From Acetobacteraceae bacterium (GTDB lineage: Bacteria; Pseudomonadota; Alphaproteobacteria; Acetobacterales; Acetobacteraceae): a stretch of 52,883 nucleotides of DNA. Shown in pieces: positions 35,001-43,168 of the stretch. Each line of letters opens with the position of its first letter. Positions within the stretch are counted from its first letter, which is position 1. The DNA lies in the NCBI GenBank assembly GCA_003164135.1, contig PLSD01000025.1, forward strand, positions 1 to 52,883. The letters are read 5' to 3'. A model generated the notes under the pieces. It saw only the letters and a program-made list of their open reading frames with translations, was not told where the DNA came from and searched no databases. Made by a program: the position numbers and the translations under genes.

Positions 35001-35604
35001 GCTTGAGCAGGTCGAGGAAGCCTTCCCAGCCGGCTTTATCGACGCTCGCATCGGAATCCTGTGTGGTGTAGCGCCCGGCGGTGTCGATCAGCACCGCGTC
35101 CTCGGTGAACCACCAGTCGCACAGCCGCGTACCGCCGACACCGGCGACAGCACCCTGGCCAAGCTCCGCCGCCAGCGGGAATTTAAGACCCGCGTTGAGC
35201 AGCGCCGTGGTTTTGCCAGCGCCCGGCGGGCCGATGATGACATACCAGGGCTGTTCGTAAATATAGCCCTTGGTGCCCCGCGCCTTGCGCAACAGCGCCA
35301 GGGAAGTCTTGAGTTTCTCGCCCATTGCCGCCAGTTCCTCGGCGGCGGCGGCGTCCTTGGCCGATGCCCCGGTGGCGGCGACACCGGCTGCCAGCTGGGC
35401 CTCGCGTTTTGCCCGGCGGTGGCTGAGCAGCAGGTTCACCCCCAGCCAGACGGCGAAAATAACCAGGATGATGACGAGGCGGATGATCCACCCGGCCAGC
35501 GCCGCGATGAACGGCGCGAAGAACCACACCAGGGCGGCCAGCACGGCGGCGCCGATAAAGCTCAGGAACCAGCGGGCGACGAAGAAACTCAGGACTTTGC
35601 TCAT
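32065..35604 (-). CDS. tssM: T6SS membrane-complex protein TssM (IcmF)
   Basis: The 1179-aa protein is a full-length IcmF. It has two N-terminal membrane helices (about 10-35 and 38-60) and a cytoplasmic NTPase with Walker A GPPGAGKT (125-132) and the DTAGRYTTQDSD segment. A third helix lies at about 433-455 (FAAVGVVFLGLLAGLVLS), and a large periplasmic part runs to the C-terminus. The LLTKADLLAGFTEFFDNL stretch is also characteristic. It forms the trans-envelope channel with TssL and TssJ. The stop of tssL is 9 bp upstream. Confidence 0.95.
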   Translation of the reverse strand: MSKVLSFFVARWFLSFIGAAVLAALVWFFAPFIAALAGWIIRLVIILVIFAVWLGVNLLLSHRRAKREAQLAAGVAATGASAKDAAAAEELAAMGEKLKTSLALLRKARGTKGYIYEQPWYVIIGPPGAGKTTALLNAGLKFPLAAELGQGAVAGVGGTRLCDWWFTEDAVLIDTAGRYTTQDSDASVDKAGWEGFLDLLKRTRERQALNGVLVAVSLADIAAAPREERLAHARAIRKRIKEITERLNLKLPVYALLTKADLLAGFTEFFDNLDAEKRGQVWGVTFPAEGGGQAGPVGGFAGEFNALVARLDERLIDLLQGERSPDRRALIAGFPAQVASLAAPLNEFMQEAFGGSSLDPAPYLRGVYMTSGTQEGTPIDRLTGALSRAFGIDQRRAPSLRAASGRSYFLTRLLRDVIFNEAMLGSTNPAVRRRQMLLRAGGFAAVGVVFLGLLAGLVLSRGHNANAIAASNSAVAAYTTTAQALPLNPVQDANMLAVLPMLDQARNMPFGPGGTSGHGGMGFGLNQSDKLSTGAATLYLNALDNAMLPRLILQLESEMRGGFDRPEFLYQATRVYLMLGGQGPMDKPLVEAWMNLDWQRLYPGLAAQPVRDDLMQHLIALLNAPLPPVPLDGALVESARATFSRVSVAERVYSRIRDSAAAAQVPPWVPGDAMGAAGAGLFTRASGKPLTEGVPGFYTINGFHLVLLPALTHAAQDVANESWVLGTTQQVDPSSPDMVNLEQNVIKLYEQDYETQWNNMLGDLNLAPASNIGQATQNLYVLSSPQSPMQKLLSSAIAQLQLSKAPALPAGAQAAATSALPGASAVSAETAALQGLMTPAATGAAPTLPGAEVDAYYAPLINYVGTGTGAPISLTLNLMNSLQQQMAQLAASVPGSGAPAAPAAGGDPASLLQGEAVNDPQPVSRWLQTLVANANALRGGSAAQAAAAAFNGAGGPGQLCVQAVAGRYPFEPESSTDIPLGDFSHLFAPNGMIDTFFSQQVRQFVDMSRPTWRIQAVNGVTPPISQGALAEFQRAENIKQLFFANSAQPEVQFSITPTSLDAGAAQVSLELGALTVSYAHGPPVPTQISWPGADGMQTARLIITPATGGNPVEIDASGPWALFRLFAQGSLAEAGSSDQYTLTFSQGGHTASFNISADSVLNPFAPGVLTDFHCPSLQG

Positions 35605-35612
35605 GGGTACGC

Positions 35613-37019
35613 TCAGTTCTGGATGGCGTGGTTAAGCACGATTTCGATCCGGCGGTTCTGCGCCCGTCCGTCAGCGGTATTGTTCGCGGCCACGGGGTCG
35701 GCATCCCCCATGCCCTTGGCGGTGATGCGGCTCTGATCGCCGATGGTCTGGTCCATGATCGAGGCGGCGGCCTGGGCGCGCGCGTTGGAAAGCTCGAAAT
35801 TCGAGGGGAATTGCAGGGTATGGATCGGCTGGTTGTCGGTATAGCCGGTGACCACCACGGTGCCGGTCTCGCGGCCCAGGGCGGTGCCGATTTTCTGTAA
35901 CAGTGGCACGTCGTCGTCCTCAACCACGGCGCTGCCGCTGCCGAACAGGCCCTTGTTGTTGATCCGCACAATGGGTTCATTGACGGTGCCGAGCACGCTG
36001 ACCTTGCCGGCCGCGATTTCCGGCGACAGGAAGCCGCTGATGCGGTCCAGGATTGTGGGGCCGGGGGCGACTGGCTCAATCGGAGCCACCACGGGCTGGG
36101 CGCGCACGATCGTGGGTAGTGCTGCCGGCGGGGCGGTAACGGCAGCCTCGAACTGCGCATCGGACTGACGGCCGAGCGAGAACAGGAATACGCCGTAGAG
36201 CCCGCCGAGAACGCCGAGTGCCACCACCCCCGCCAGCCACACCGGCACCGAGAAACGTTTGGCGCGGTAGGGGGCAGCCACACCCTGCCAGTGCGGTGAA
36301 AGGGCGGCTTCCCCGGCCGGGCTGAGGCGGCGGATAACCTCGTAGGTGTCCTCGCGCAATTTGTCGATTTCAGCGGGGCCGCGCGGCGAGAGCCGGTAGC
36401 GGCCCATGTAGCCGAGCGAAAGGCAGAAATACATCAGTTCCAGCACCGGCAGGAAGTTGCCGGGGTTTTGCCGCAACTGTGTCAGCACGTCGAAAAACCG
36501 CTCGCCGCTGCGTACCTCCTGGTGAAAGGTGGAAACCATCGAGCGCGTCGCCCAGGCGCCCTGGCTGCCCCAGGGGGTGGCCAGCACCACGTCATCAAGG
36601 CTGGCGCACAGCGCGTAATGCGCCGGGCGGAGTTGCTCCATCGGGATATTTTGCGCGCGCGCCACTTCTTCGAAACGGCGTATCTCGCGGGTCGCGCGTT
36701 CGCGCAGATCGCCGGCATCCGGTGCGCTCAAGGTATTGCGCAGGCGCGCCAGCAATTGCAGCAGCGGGCCGGCGGCGGCGATCAGCGGCGAGCCGCCCAT
36801 GCCGATGGTCTCCGGCGCATCGCTGGCCGCGCGGGGGGCCGGTTGCGGGGCATATTGCGGTGCTGCCGGCTGCTGCGCCGCATAGGGCGCGGCCGGAGCA
36901 TCGAACGGCGATGGTCCGGGCGGCGGCGCCGCCGGGGCGGCGGGTTTCTTGCCGCCGGGCATCGGGCGGATAATCGTGCGGTCGGAATCTTCCGGTTCGG
37001 AAAAGGGATTGTCGGTCAT
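35613..37019 (-). CDS. tssL: T6SS membrane-complex protein TssL (DotU) with C-terminal OmpA domain
   Basis: The 468-aa 'evolved' TssL has a cytoplasmic N-terminus with DSDRTIIRPMPGG (Thr15), a Pro/Ala-rich linker, the DotU domain (about 80-260, with HYALCASLDDVVLATPWG and ELMYFCLSLGYMGRYRL) and one membrane helix (about 265-290). A periplasmic OmpA-like domain follows (about 350-468, VVTGYTDNQP and NFELSNARAQAAASIM). In Agrobacterium a threonine near the TssL N-terminus is phosphorylated by PpkA and then bound by the FHA protein. The same kind of site is seen here, together with kinase and FHA genes. Confidence 0.94.
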   Translation of the reverse strand: MTDNPFSEPEDSDRTIIRPMPGGKKPAAPAAPPPGPSPFDAPAAPYAAQQPAAPQYAPQPAPRAASDAPETIGMGGSPLIAAAGPLLQLLARLRNTLSAPDAGDLRERATREIRRFEEVARAQNIPMEQLRPAHYALCASLDDVVLATPWGSQGAWATRSMVSTFHQEVRSGERFFDVLTQLRQNPGNFLPVLELMYFCLSLGYMGRYRLSPRGPAEIDKLREDTYEVIRRLSPAGEAALSPHWQGVAAPYRAKRFSVPVWLAGVVALGVLGGLYGVFLFSLGRQSDAQFEAAVTAPPAALPTIVRAQPVVAPIEPVAPGPTILDRISGFLSPEIAAGKVSVLGTVNEPIVRINNKGLFGSGSAVVEDDDVPLLQKIGTALGRETGTVVVTGYTDNQPIHTLQFPSNFELSNARAQAAASIMDQTIGDQSRITAKGMGDADPVAANNTADGRAQNRRIEIVLNHAIQN

Positions 37020-37063
37020 CGTCTCGGTCCTCGTCGATGCACGCGTTTATAGTTTGTAAAGGC

Positions 37064-38395
37064 TCAGCCTTTGATCGCCCAAAGCTCCATGCGCAGATTG
37101 GGGAACTCCCCAGAGATATGAATGGCAAAGCCCCCGGAGGTTTGCATTTGCTGCCAGTGCGGACTGTTGCGATCCAGCTCGAAATAGGTGGCGCCAGCGT
37201 AAAACGGAATTTGCCGGGGCGCCACTGGCATCGGCCGCACGGCGATGCCGGGCAGCGCAACGTTGACCAGCTCGCGGATATGTTCAACCGCGCCAATTTT
37301 CACCTGCGCAGGGAACAGCCTGCGCAGGGTCTCGGTCGGCACATCGGCCTGCACGCTGAGCACGAAATTCGCCGCACGGAGTATGTTGCGGTCGTTAATC
37401 GGCCCGACATGCACGCCGTGGCGGCGTTCCTGCAGCGGGATCGCCACCGCATTCTGTTCGATCACCGACGACAGTGAGCGCCGCAGATCGGCGATAACCG
37501 GCGCAAAACTGCGTTGCAGATCCTCGTGGCGATAACCGGGATAGGTGCTGGGGCGGCGGTTCGCATCGGTGAAGGTGGCGAATTCCGCCGCCATTTCCAC
37601 ATACGCCGCGTACAATGTCTCGGGGTGAATATTCGCGGCATCGGCCCAATGCTGGAGCAGCGCCTGCCAGCGGTTGATCGCCTGCAGCAACATGAAATCC
37701 GCGACCTCGGCCACGCCGCGCGCGCCCGGTGCATTCACCCGCGCCGCCAGGGCCTCGCCGCGCTGGTTGATCATGCCGGCAAATTCAGTGATCAGCCCGG
37801 CCAGCGCCGGCACCGCGTTGCACACCAGCGCCGGGGGTAACCAGTTGTCGTCCAGCGTCACCCGTTTGTCGGAGGAAACCTCCATGATGCGGGCGACCGG
37901 AATGCACAGATACCCGCCGCGGTCGTCGGTATCGAGCAGGTAGCGAAGCTTGAGCCGGCCGATAAGCAATTCCGATGCCTGCGGCGAGGCGGAATGGGTG
38001 TCGTAGGCTTCAAACGATTGCGCTCTGTAGCGGCCTTCGGCACTACCGTCGGCGGCGGCGATTTCCACGGCGCCATTCTGGCGGATCGGCAGGGCCAGGT
38101 GGATCAGCACGCCGCGCGTGTTATCGGGCACCTCGAACGGCGGTGGATGCTCGGTTTCGCCCGGCAGCGAGAAGGGCGTTCCGTCCTCGAACACACCCGC
38201 GGCGGCGGCCACGGCGAAACGGCCGGTGCCGAGCAGGTCCTTGTCCAGCGTGATCTGCGTTAGCCCCCAGGGGTGCGGGCGCAACGCCGCAACCCGGCCA
38301 CGCACAAAAGCTTCCAGCCAGCGGTCCTGCTGTTGGAAATGCTGCGAGCGGAGGAACATCCCCTCCTGCCATACAACGCGGTTGGTCCAGCTCAC
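37064..38395 (-). CDS. tssK: T6SS baseplate-membrane connector TssK (ImpJ/VasE)
   Basis: The 443-aa protein has the TssK opening VVWQEGMFLRSQHFQQQDRWLEAFV. The central regions LPPALVCNAVPALAGLITEFAGMINQRGEALAAR and FMLLQAINRWQALLQHW follow, and the C-terminal NYFEL-like YAGATYFELDRNSPHW is conserved in the family. TssK trimers link the TssFGE wedges to the TssL/TssM complex. It is separated by 61 bp from tssJ and 44 bp from tssL, with no other gene between. Confidence 0.95.
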   Translation of the reverse strand: MSWTNRVVWQEGMFLRSQHFQQQDRWLEAFVRGRVAALRPHPWGLTQITLDKDLLGTGRFAVAAAAGVFEDGTPFSLPGETEHPPPFEVPDNTRGVLIHLALPIRQNGAVEIAAADGSAEGRYRAQSFEAYDTHSASPQASELLIGRLKLRYLLDTDDRGGYLCIPVARIMEVSSDKRVTLDDNWLPPALVCNAVPALAGLITEFAGMINQRGEALAARVNAPGARGVAEVADFMLLQAINRWQALLQHWADAANIHPETLYAAYVEMAAEFATFTDANRRPSTYPGYRHEDLQRSFAPVIADLRRSLSSVIEQNAVAIPLQERRHGVHVGPINDRNILRAANFVLSVQADVPTETLRRLFPAQVKIGAVEHIRELVNVALPGIAVRPMPVAPRQIPFYAGATYFELDRNSPHWQQMQTSGGFAIHISGEFPNLRMELWAIKG

Positions 38396-38456
38396 GGGCG
38401 TCCTCGCATGAAGTTCAGATCCCCATAATCTACCGTTCAGCCGGCAGATTTGTTTA

Positions 38457-38903
38457 CTATTGCAGTGTCGCGGTTAATCCATTTATCCGCAAGGTCAAAG
38501 CCGTCGTTCCGCTGGCGGCGACCGGTGCCACCAGCTTCCACGTTGAATGATTAATGTCCCGGAACAGCACCGCCACCCCGACGGAGGTGACCGTGGGCTT
38601 GAGGTTGCGTGTCTCGCTCAAGCTTTGGCCGGGCGTCAGCAGAAACTGTTCGGAGCTGCCAGCTTCATCGGTACCCAGCACGGCGGCTTCCTGCCCGGTG
38701 AGCGAATAAAAATCGGTCGACTGGAATTTACCCGTGGCGGCCAGCTGGTACAGCCGCACGGCCACGGCGGTGCCATGCCCGGCGGGGTCCGGGTTCTGCC
38801 CCGCGCTGCCGGTAATGGTGAGCGCGAGCACAGGTGGCGGCGGCGGCGGCGCGGCGCAGCCAGCCAAGGCAAGGAACACGAGGCCGGAAAGGATTTTTTT
38901 CAT
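38457..38903 (-). CDS. tssJ: T6SS outer-membrane lipoprotein TssJ
   Basis: The 148-aa protein has a lipoprotein signal peptide (VFLALAGC, lipidated C16), a Pro-rich spacer and a transthyretin-like beta-sandwich: VAVRLYQLAATGKFQSTDFYSLTGQ, FLLTPGQSLSETRNL, GVAVLFRDINHSTWKLV. These match the TssJ core. It anchors the TssM periplasmic end at the outer membrane. The ATGA at 38900-38903 overlaps the tagH stop, indicating coupled translation. Confidence 0.93.
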   Translation of the reverse strand: MKKILSGLVFLALAGCAAPPPPPPVLALTITGSAGQNPDPAGHGTAVAVRLYQLAATGKFQSTDFYSLTGQEAAVLGTDEAGSSEQFLLTPGQSLSETRNLKPTVTSVGVAVLFRDINHSTWKLVAPVAASGTTALTLRINGLTATLQ

Positions 38904-40498
38904 GACGGCTCCTTGGCGCTGATTTCGCGCAGGGCGGTTTCATAGGCGCGGGCAAACGTTTTGCCAAAAACGCTGTCGAAATCGTCGGTGAGCGCCCGTG
39001 TGACGCTGTCGTGAAGTTTTTCATAGGCTTCGAACGCACGCGCCTTTTTCTGCGCGGGCAGCACGGTCATGCCGCCCTGCTGCTCCGCTTCGGCACGCAG
39101 GCGGGCTGGGTCCAACTGCGCCAGGAGGGCACGCACGGCATCCTGCATGGCAGCCATCGTCGCCAGTTCGTGCAGCCGCATGTCGCGCAGGGCGTCGGCC
39201 ACGGCGGCGTCCGGCTTCATGTCGATCCGGCGGCCGACGCCGAGCAAGGCGCTCAGTGCGTCGTCGTCATCGGCGGAGAATTTCAGCGGGTTGTTGCCGC
39301 GCGAGCGGATCATCGTCTGCTCGATACGGAAACCGCCCTTAATTTCCGCGCGCGCGATAAGCGCCTGGCGGATACCCGAGACCGTGGCACGGAAGGCGGC
39401 GCCAATGGCCCGCATGGTGCTCTCGGGGTTCTCCGGCCTGGCGCCGCGCATGCCGGCACCTTCGAGAAAGGCGGCAAGGACGGCATCCGGCGCGGCCGGC
39501 GAGATGGAAGCCGGAGGCGGTGGCGCTGCCGTGGCAATGGGCTGCGTGAGCGTGACGAAGGGCGGCGCGGGCTGGGCCGGTACCGCCTGCGGTGCCTGAA
39601 CTTTGGGGGCGAAAGGGTCCTCCTCGAACGGATTGGGCAGCGGCGGCGCCGATGGTGATGGCGGCGGCGATGCCGGGGGCGCGGGTTCCGCAAAGGGGGA
39701 TTCACCGGTATCCAGCGAGGTGAACATACGCTCAGCCGGCGGCCGCGGCGCGAATTGCGGGGCCGGTTGCGGGGCTGGTTGCGGTGGGGCCTGGGCAGGC
39801 AGCGGCAGCGGCGCAAAATTCTGTGCCGGTGGTGGGGTTGGCGTCGCGGTGGGGAAACCAAGGTCCCAATCGTCATCAGCCGGCAGTTGCTGCGTGGCTG
39901 GCGGCGGCTTGAAGGCATCGCTGAAGGATTGCGAATGATCAGGTTGCGTCGGCGCGCCCAGGAAATCGTCGTCGGCTGACGGCGCGAGCGGGTCGAACTG
40001 GTCTGACATTGTCACCGAATTGCGCGGCGGCGGTCCACCGAACAACGGGTCGTTGCCAAAGGCCGACGAGCTAAAGGTCTCGGCCGGCGCCTGCTTCTCG
40101 GCAAATACGTCGTCACCAAACGGATCATCGAACGGCGAGGAGGCTTTGGCGCCGAAAGCGGGGCCGGCGCCAAAGCCCTGCTCTTCGGTGATCCGCACCT
40201 CGATCTCATAGGCGCCGAGCCTGATGCGGTCGCCATCGGCTAAATTGCGGATCTGGCCCTGGCCGATCGGATCGGCCTCGCGATTGAGAAAGGTTCCATT
40301 GGTGCTGATATCGGCGATCGCCCAGCCGCCGTTACGGTAGGCGATGACGCAATGTTTTTTGGAAAGCATGCGGTCCGGGTCCGGCATGATCCAGTCGTTA
40401 TCCGGGCCGCGGCCGATCCGCAGTTCACCTCCGGTGATGCGCTTGGTTTCCGGCGGCACCGTGTCCGGGCATCGCAAAACGCTGAGTGTCAGGGTCAT
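38900..40498 (-). CDS. tagH: FHA-domain T6SS regulator TagH (Fha)
   Basis: The 532-aa protein has an N-terminal FHA domain (about 1-105) with the phosphothreonine-binding residues in place: R30 in LRIGRG, S46 and H49 in MLSKKHC, N67 in STNGTFLN. A long Pro/Ala-rich, disordered middle (about 120-330) separates it from a conserved C-terminal TagH domain (FLEGAGM, GAAFRATVSGIRQALIARAEIKGGFRIEQTMIRSRGNNPLKFS). In Pseudomonas and Agrobacterium, Fha binds phosphorylated T6SS proteins to activate assembly. It overlaps both neighbours by 4 bp. Confidence 0.93.
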   Translation of the reverse strand: MTLTLSVLRCPDTVPPETKRITGGELRIGRGPDNDWIMPDPDRMLSKKHCVIAYRNGGWAIADISTNGTFLNREADPIGQGQIRNLADGDRIRLGAYEIEVRITEEQGFGAGPAFGAKASSPFDDPFGDDVFAEKQAPAETFSSSAFGNDPLFGGPPPRNSVTMSDQFDPLAPSADDDFLGAPTQPDHSQSFSDAFKPPPATQQLPADDDWDLGFPTATPTPPPAQNFAPLPLPAQAPPQPAPQPAPQFAPRPPAERMFTSLDTGESPFAEPAPPASPPPSPSAPPLPNPFEEDPFAPKVQAPQAVPAQPAPPFVTLTQPIATAAPPPPASISPAAPDAVLAAFLEGAGMRGARPENPESTMRAIGAAFRATVSGIRQALIARAEIKGGFRIEQTMIRSRGNNPLKFSADDDDALSALLGVGRRIDMKPDAAVADALRDMRLHELATMAAMQDAVRALLAQLDPARLRAEAEQQGGMTVLPAQKKARAFEAYEKLHDSVTRALTDDFDSVFGKTFARAYETALREISAKEPS

Positions 40499-41088
40499 TC
40501 AGCCTCCACGGGTAGCCGGCCTGGGCCGCCACCGGCGATATCATGTGCCGACTGCAGGAACAGTGCAAGCCGTTGTTTTTGGCGGTTCGGCGCGCCGCGC
40601 ACGGAAGCCAGCGCGACCGCCCCGGCGACGGCCACACCGGTGAGATGCGGCGGGGCGGGAACGGGCGGCGTGTTCAGCGGTGTGACCGAATCCCCGCTCC
40701 AGAACGCGGCGACGGCGGCCCAGGATTCCGGGCTCTGAAACCCGGCGCGTTTGGCTTCCTCCATGCCGGCCCGGCGGATTTCGTCGCTTTGCTGGCGCAC
40801 CCAGGCCTCGGCAAGTTCGCGCATTTTGGCGTCTTGCGCCGGAATTTTGTCGGGGGGCGTATGGGTCGCGCACATGCACGCCCACCATACGGCTTCGCGC
40901 TTGGGCAGCGCGTGGGCGAACACCCTTGTCGCCTCGACGAGAAAACCCGCATTGGTAAGCGCCTGGATGATCCCCATGAGATCACCCTGGCCGGCGGTCA
41001 GTTCCTGGGCTTCGGGCGGCAGGCTGCAACGTTGCAGCACACTGGAGACTTCGGCGGCGGAGAGCTTGTTGGCTTTTGTGGCACTCAT
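40495..41088 (-). CDS. T6SS-associated protein of unknown function (DUF6931-like)
   Basis: This 197-aa protein lies between vgrG and tagH, overlapping the latter by 4 bp. Its N-terminal half is helical (LSAAEVSSVLQRCSLPPEAQELT, LMGIIQALTNAGFLVEATRVFAHALPKREAVWWACMC), then AEAWVRQQSDEIRRAGMEEAK and a weakly hydrophobic stretch (VAVAGAVALASV). It resembles small proteins of the DUF6931 type seen in alphaproteobacterial T6SS loci; this assignment is from memory of sequence style. Position suggests a role with VgrG loading or with TagH, which is unproven. Confidence 0.7.
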   Translation of the reverse strand: MSATKANKLSAAEVSSVLQRCSLPPEAQELTAGQGDLMGIIQALTNAGFLVEATRVFAHALPKREAVWWACMCATHTPPDKIPAQDAKMRELAEAWVRQQSDEIRRAGMEEAKRAGFQSPESWAAVAAFWSGDSVTPLNTPPVPAPPHLTGVAVAGAVALASVRGAPNRQKQRLALFLQSAHDIAGGGPGRLPVEAE

Positions 41089-41109
41089 GGCGTCCTCAAA
41101 CTGCTATCG

Positions 41110-43047
41110 TCATGAATTGATATTTACCAGGCCGCCGGTCAGATTCAGCATGCCGGTGCCGGTAACCCCGGTCGAGGCCGAACCGGTGATATTCACCTGG
41201 ATGCCATTGATGGTTACCCCTGATTCCGAAAGTGCCACCGAGTTGCCGCCGACGGTGAGCGTAATGCCTGAGGTGTTGATGACCAGCGTATTGGCGCCGA
41301 CCTGCAGCGTAATGGATTGCCCCGCCGTATGCGAAATCGAACCCGTGCTGACGGTCAAGGATTCGTTGCCCTGGCTGACCGTGGTTGAAAGATTGCCCTG
41401 GCTGACCGTCAGCGAATCATCGCCCGTGACCGTATCGGTCTTTTTTCCCTTTATGGTTACTGTTTCATCTTTGGTGACGGTGACATTGCGGTTATTGCCA
41501 ATCGACAGCGTCTGATCGTTTTCCGTTTCCAGCAGGTAGTCTTTCTCGGCATGCAGATAGAACTTCTCGCTGCCCATCGTGTCGTCGAATGACAATTCAT
41601 GGAAATTGCTGGTGCCGCCATTCTTGGTCGAATGCGTCCGCCAGCCAGTTTTGTTTTTGTCGGCGACGGCGAAGACCGGCGCATTGGCGCTGTTGTACAT
41701 GCAGCCGACGACAACCGGGTGATTGACGTCACCTTCCAGGAAGGCGACGGCGACTTCCATGCCGATGCGCGGAATAAACTGGGTGCCCCAGTTGTTCCCC
41801 GCCCAGGATTGCACGACCCGCACCCAAAGCGTTTTCTCCGTGGTGATGTCACCCTGGCTGTCGGAGGGAAACTGCACTTGGATGCGGCCGAAGTCGTCGG
41901 TGTAGATTTCCTCGCCCGATGAGCCGATGACGATCGCCGAATACAGCCCGCCCATCACGGGCGCCTCGGCCGTGGGCTCGCCACAATAGGGTGTCGCCGC
42001 CGGAATGGCATTGCAGTTCATCGAGACCGAGCCGCCACCGCCGCCAGTGGAACCGTCGGAGGAATCACCCGCCTGATAGGAGACTGAGTGGATGACGTAG
42101 TCACCTGAACTGCCGCCGTTAATCGGGTCGTTGGTGAGTGAAAACTTACCCCCGGAGACAAAATGCAACAGTTGCCCGCTGCCGTTCAGAGTCTGCGCCG
42201 CCGCCTCCGCCGCCAGCATGCGCCATTTGGCGCGCGTTTTGGCATCCTGCGTGGTGCCGCGGATCGCTGGCCAAGTGTAGTGCGTGCGCTGGCTCGCGGC
42301 ACTGGCCGCGAGCACGGTGGTTTCCGTACCCGTAATGGCGCCGGGTGCCAGATCGTCAGTCTCCATGTGGTAGTCGTCAACCCGGAACGAGCCAACCGCC
42401 GTGCTGTCGGTCTTGTCCCAGGCGTTCATCGTGCCAAGCCCCTGGCCGGTTTGGTCCAGTATGACCGAGGGCTGGCTGAGAGCCTGAAACGCCGTGTTGC
42501 TGTCGGCCAGAATCAGCGTGTGGCTGCTGCTGTCATGCGTGAAGAAGTAGAAAATACCCTCGTCTTCCAGCATTCTCTGGAAAAAGTTGAGGTAGGACTC
42601 GTTAAACTGCACGGTATAGTCGCGCGCCGTGTAGGTGTTTTGCAGTTTCGAGGAGTAGGTGACGCCGAACTTGCCGAGAATCGCCTCCAGTATGTCCGGC
42701 ACGGACATTTTTTGATAAAACCGGCAATCCTGCGTCTGCCCGAGGAACCACAGCTTGGGCACGACGGTAAGCTGGTAGCGCCACAGGGATTTGGACGTGT
42801 CGGGCATCTGCCGGACCGAGGAGACGATGCCGCTGATATACCGGCCATGCCCCGTGGGGTCGCCAAGCGTAATGGTGACAGGCTTGTCCAGCAGGCTGTT
42901 GGGGTCGAGCAGCGCTTTTCCCGAATGCAGGTCGACGGTGTAGACGAACGGGCGGTTGAGCCCCTCCTCGCCGCTGACGGAGGACACGCCGAACGATGTA
43001 TCGGGCAGCGGTGTGGAGATTGAGAGAAAGTCTATGGTGCTGCTCAT
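41110..43047 (-). CDS. vgrG: T6SS spike protein VgrG (TssI)
   Basis: The 645-aa protein has the gp27-like base (VSSVSGEEGLNRPFVYTVDLHS, FQRMLEDEGIFYFFTHD) and the gp5 OB-fold region (IQVQFPSDSQGDITTEKTLWVRVVQSWAGNNWGTQFIPRIGMEVAVAFLEGDVNHPVVVG). The needle has beta-repeats such as LTVSQGN, STTVSQGN and SLTVSTG. It ends about 60 residues beyond these repeats with more beta-strands and no extra catalytic domain, so it is a structural VgrG. It is the first gene of the right-hand minus-strand T6SS operon. Confidence 0.95.
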   Translation of the reverse strand: MSSTIDFLSISTPLPDTSFGVSSVSGEEGLNRPFVYTVDLHSGKALLDPNSLLDKPVTITLGDPTGHGRYISGIVSSVRQMPDTSKSLWRYQLTVVPKLWFLGQTQDCRFYQKMSVPDILEAILGKFGVTYSSKLQNTYTARDYTVQFNESYLNFFQRMLEDEGIFYFFTHDSSSHTLILADSNTAFQALSQPSVILDQTGQGLGTMNAWDKTDSTAVGSFRVDDYHMETDDLAPGAITGTETTVLAASAASQRTHYTWPAIRGTTQDAKTRAKWRMLAAEAAAQTLNGSGQLLHFVSGGKFSLTNDPINGGSSGDYVIHSVSYQAGDSSDGSTGGGGGSVSMNCNAIPAATPYCGEPTAEAPVMGGLYSAIVIGSSGEEIYTDDFGRIQVQFPSDSQGDITTEKTLWVRVVQSWAGNNWGTQFIPRIGMEVAVAFLEGDVNHPVVVGCMYNSANAPVFAVADKNKTGWRTHSTKNGGTSNFHELSFDDTMGSEKFYLHAEKDYLLETENDQTLSIGNNRNVTVTKDETVTIKGKKTDTVTGDDSLTVSQGNLSTTVSQGNESLTVSTGSISHTAGQSITLQVGANTLVINTSGITLTVGGNSVALSESGVTINGIQVNITGSASTGVTGTGMLNLTGGLVNINS

Positions 43048-43168
43048 ATCTTATCCCTGCGTCCAAGTTCTACCGGGGGCGGACGGCCTTTTCCTAATTT
43101 TACAGCAAACTCCTCTAAACACAGGCATAAAGCAAGACAGGACATGGCCATGGCCCGGTGCGCGGCCA

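Noticed and set aside
33466..35736. 756-aa plus-strand frame opposite tssM
   Set aside because: It is a shadow of tssM codon usage: low-complexity, Gly/Arg/Gln-rich, with no start signal. tssM is unambiguous on the other strand.
41110..41500. Effector extension at the VgrG C-terminus
   Set aside because: The tail consists of beta-repeat needle sequence with no catalytic motif or added domain.
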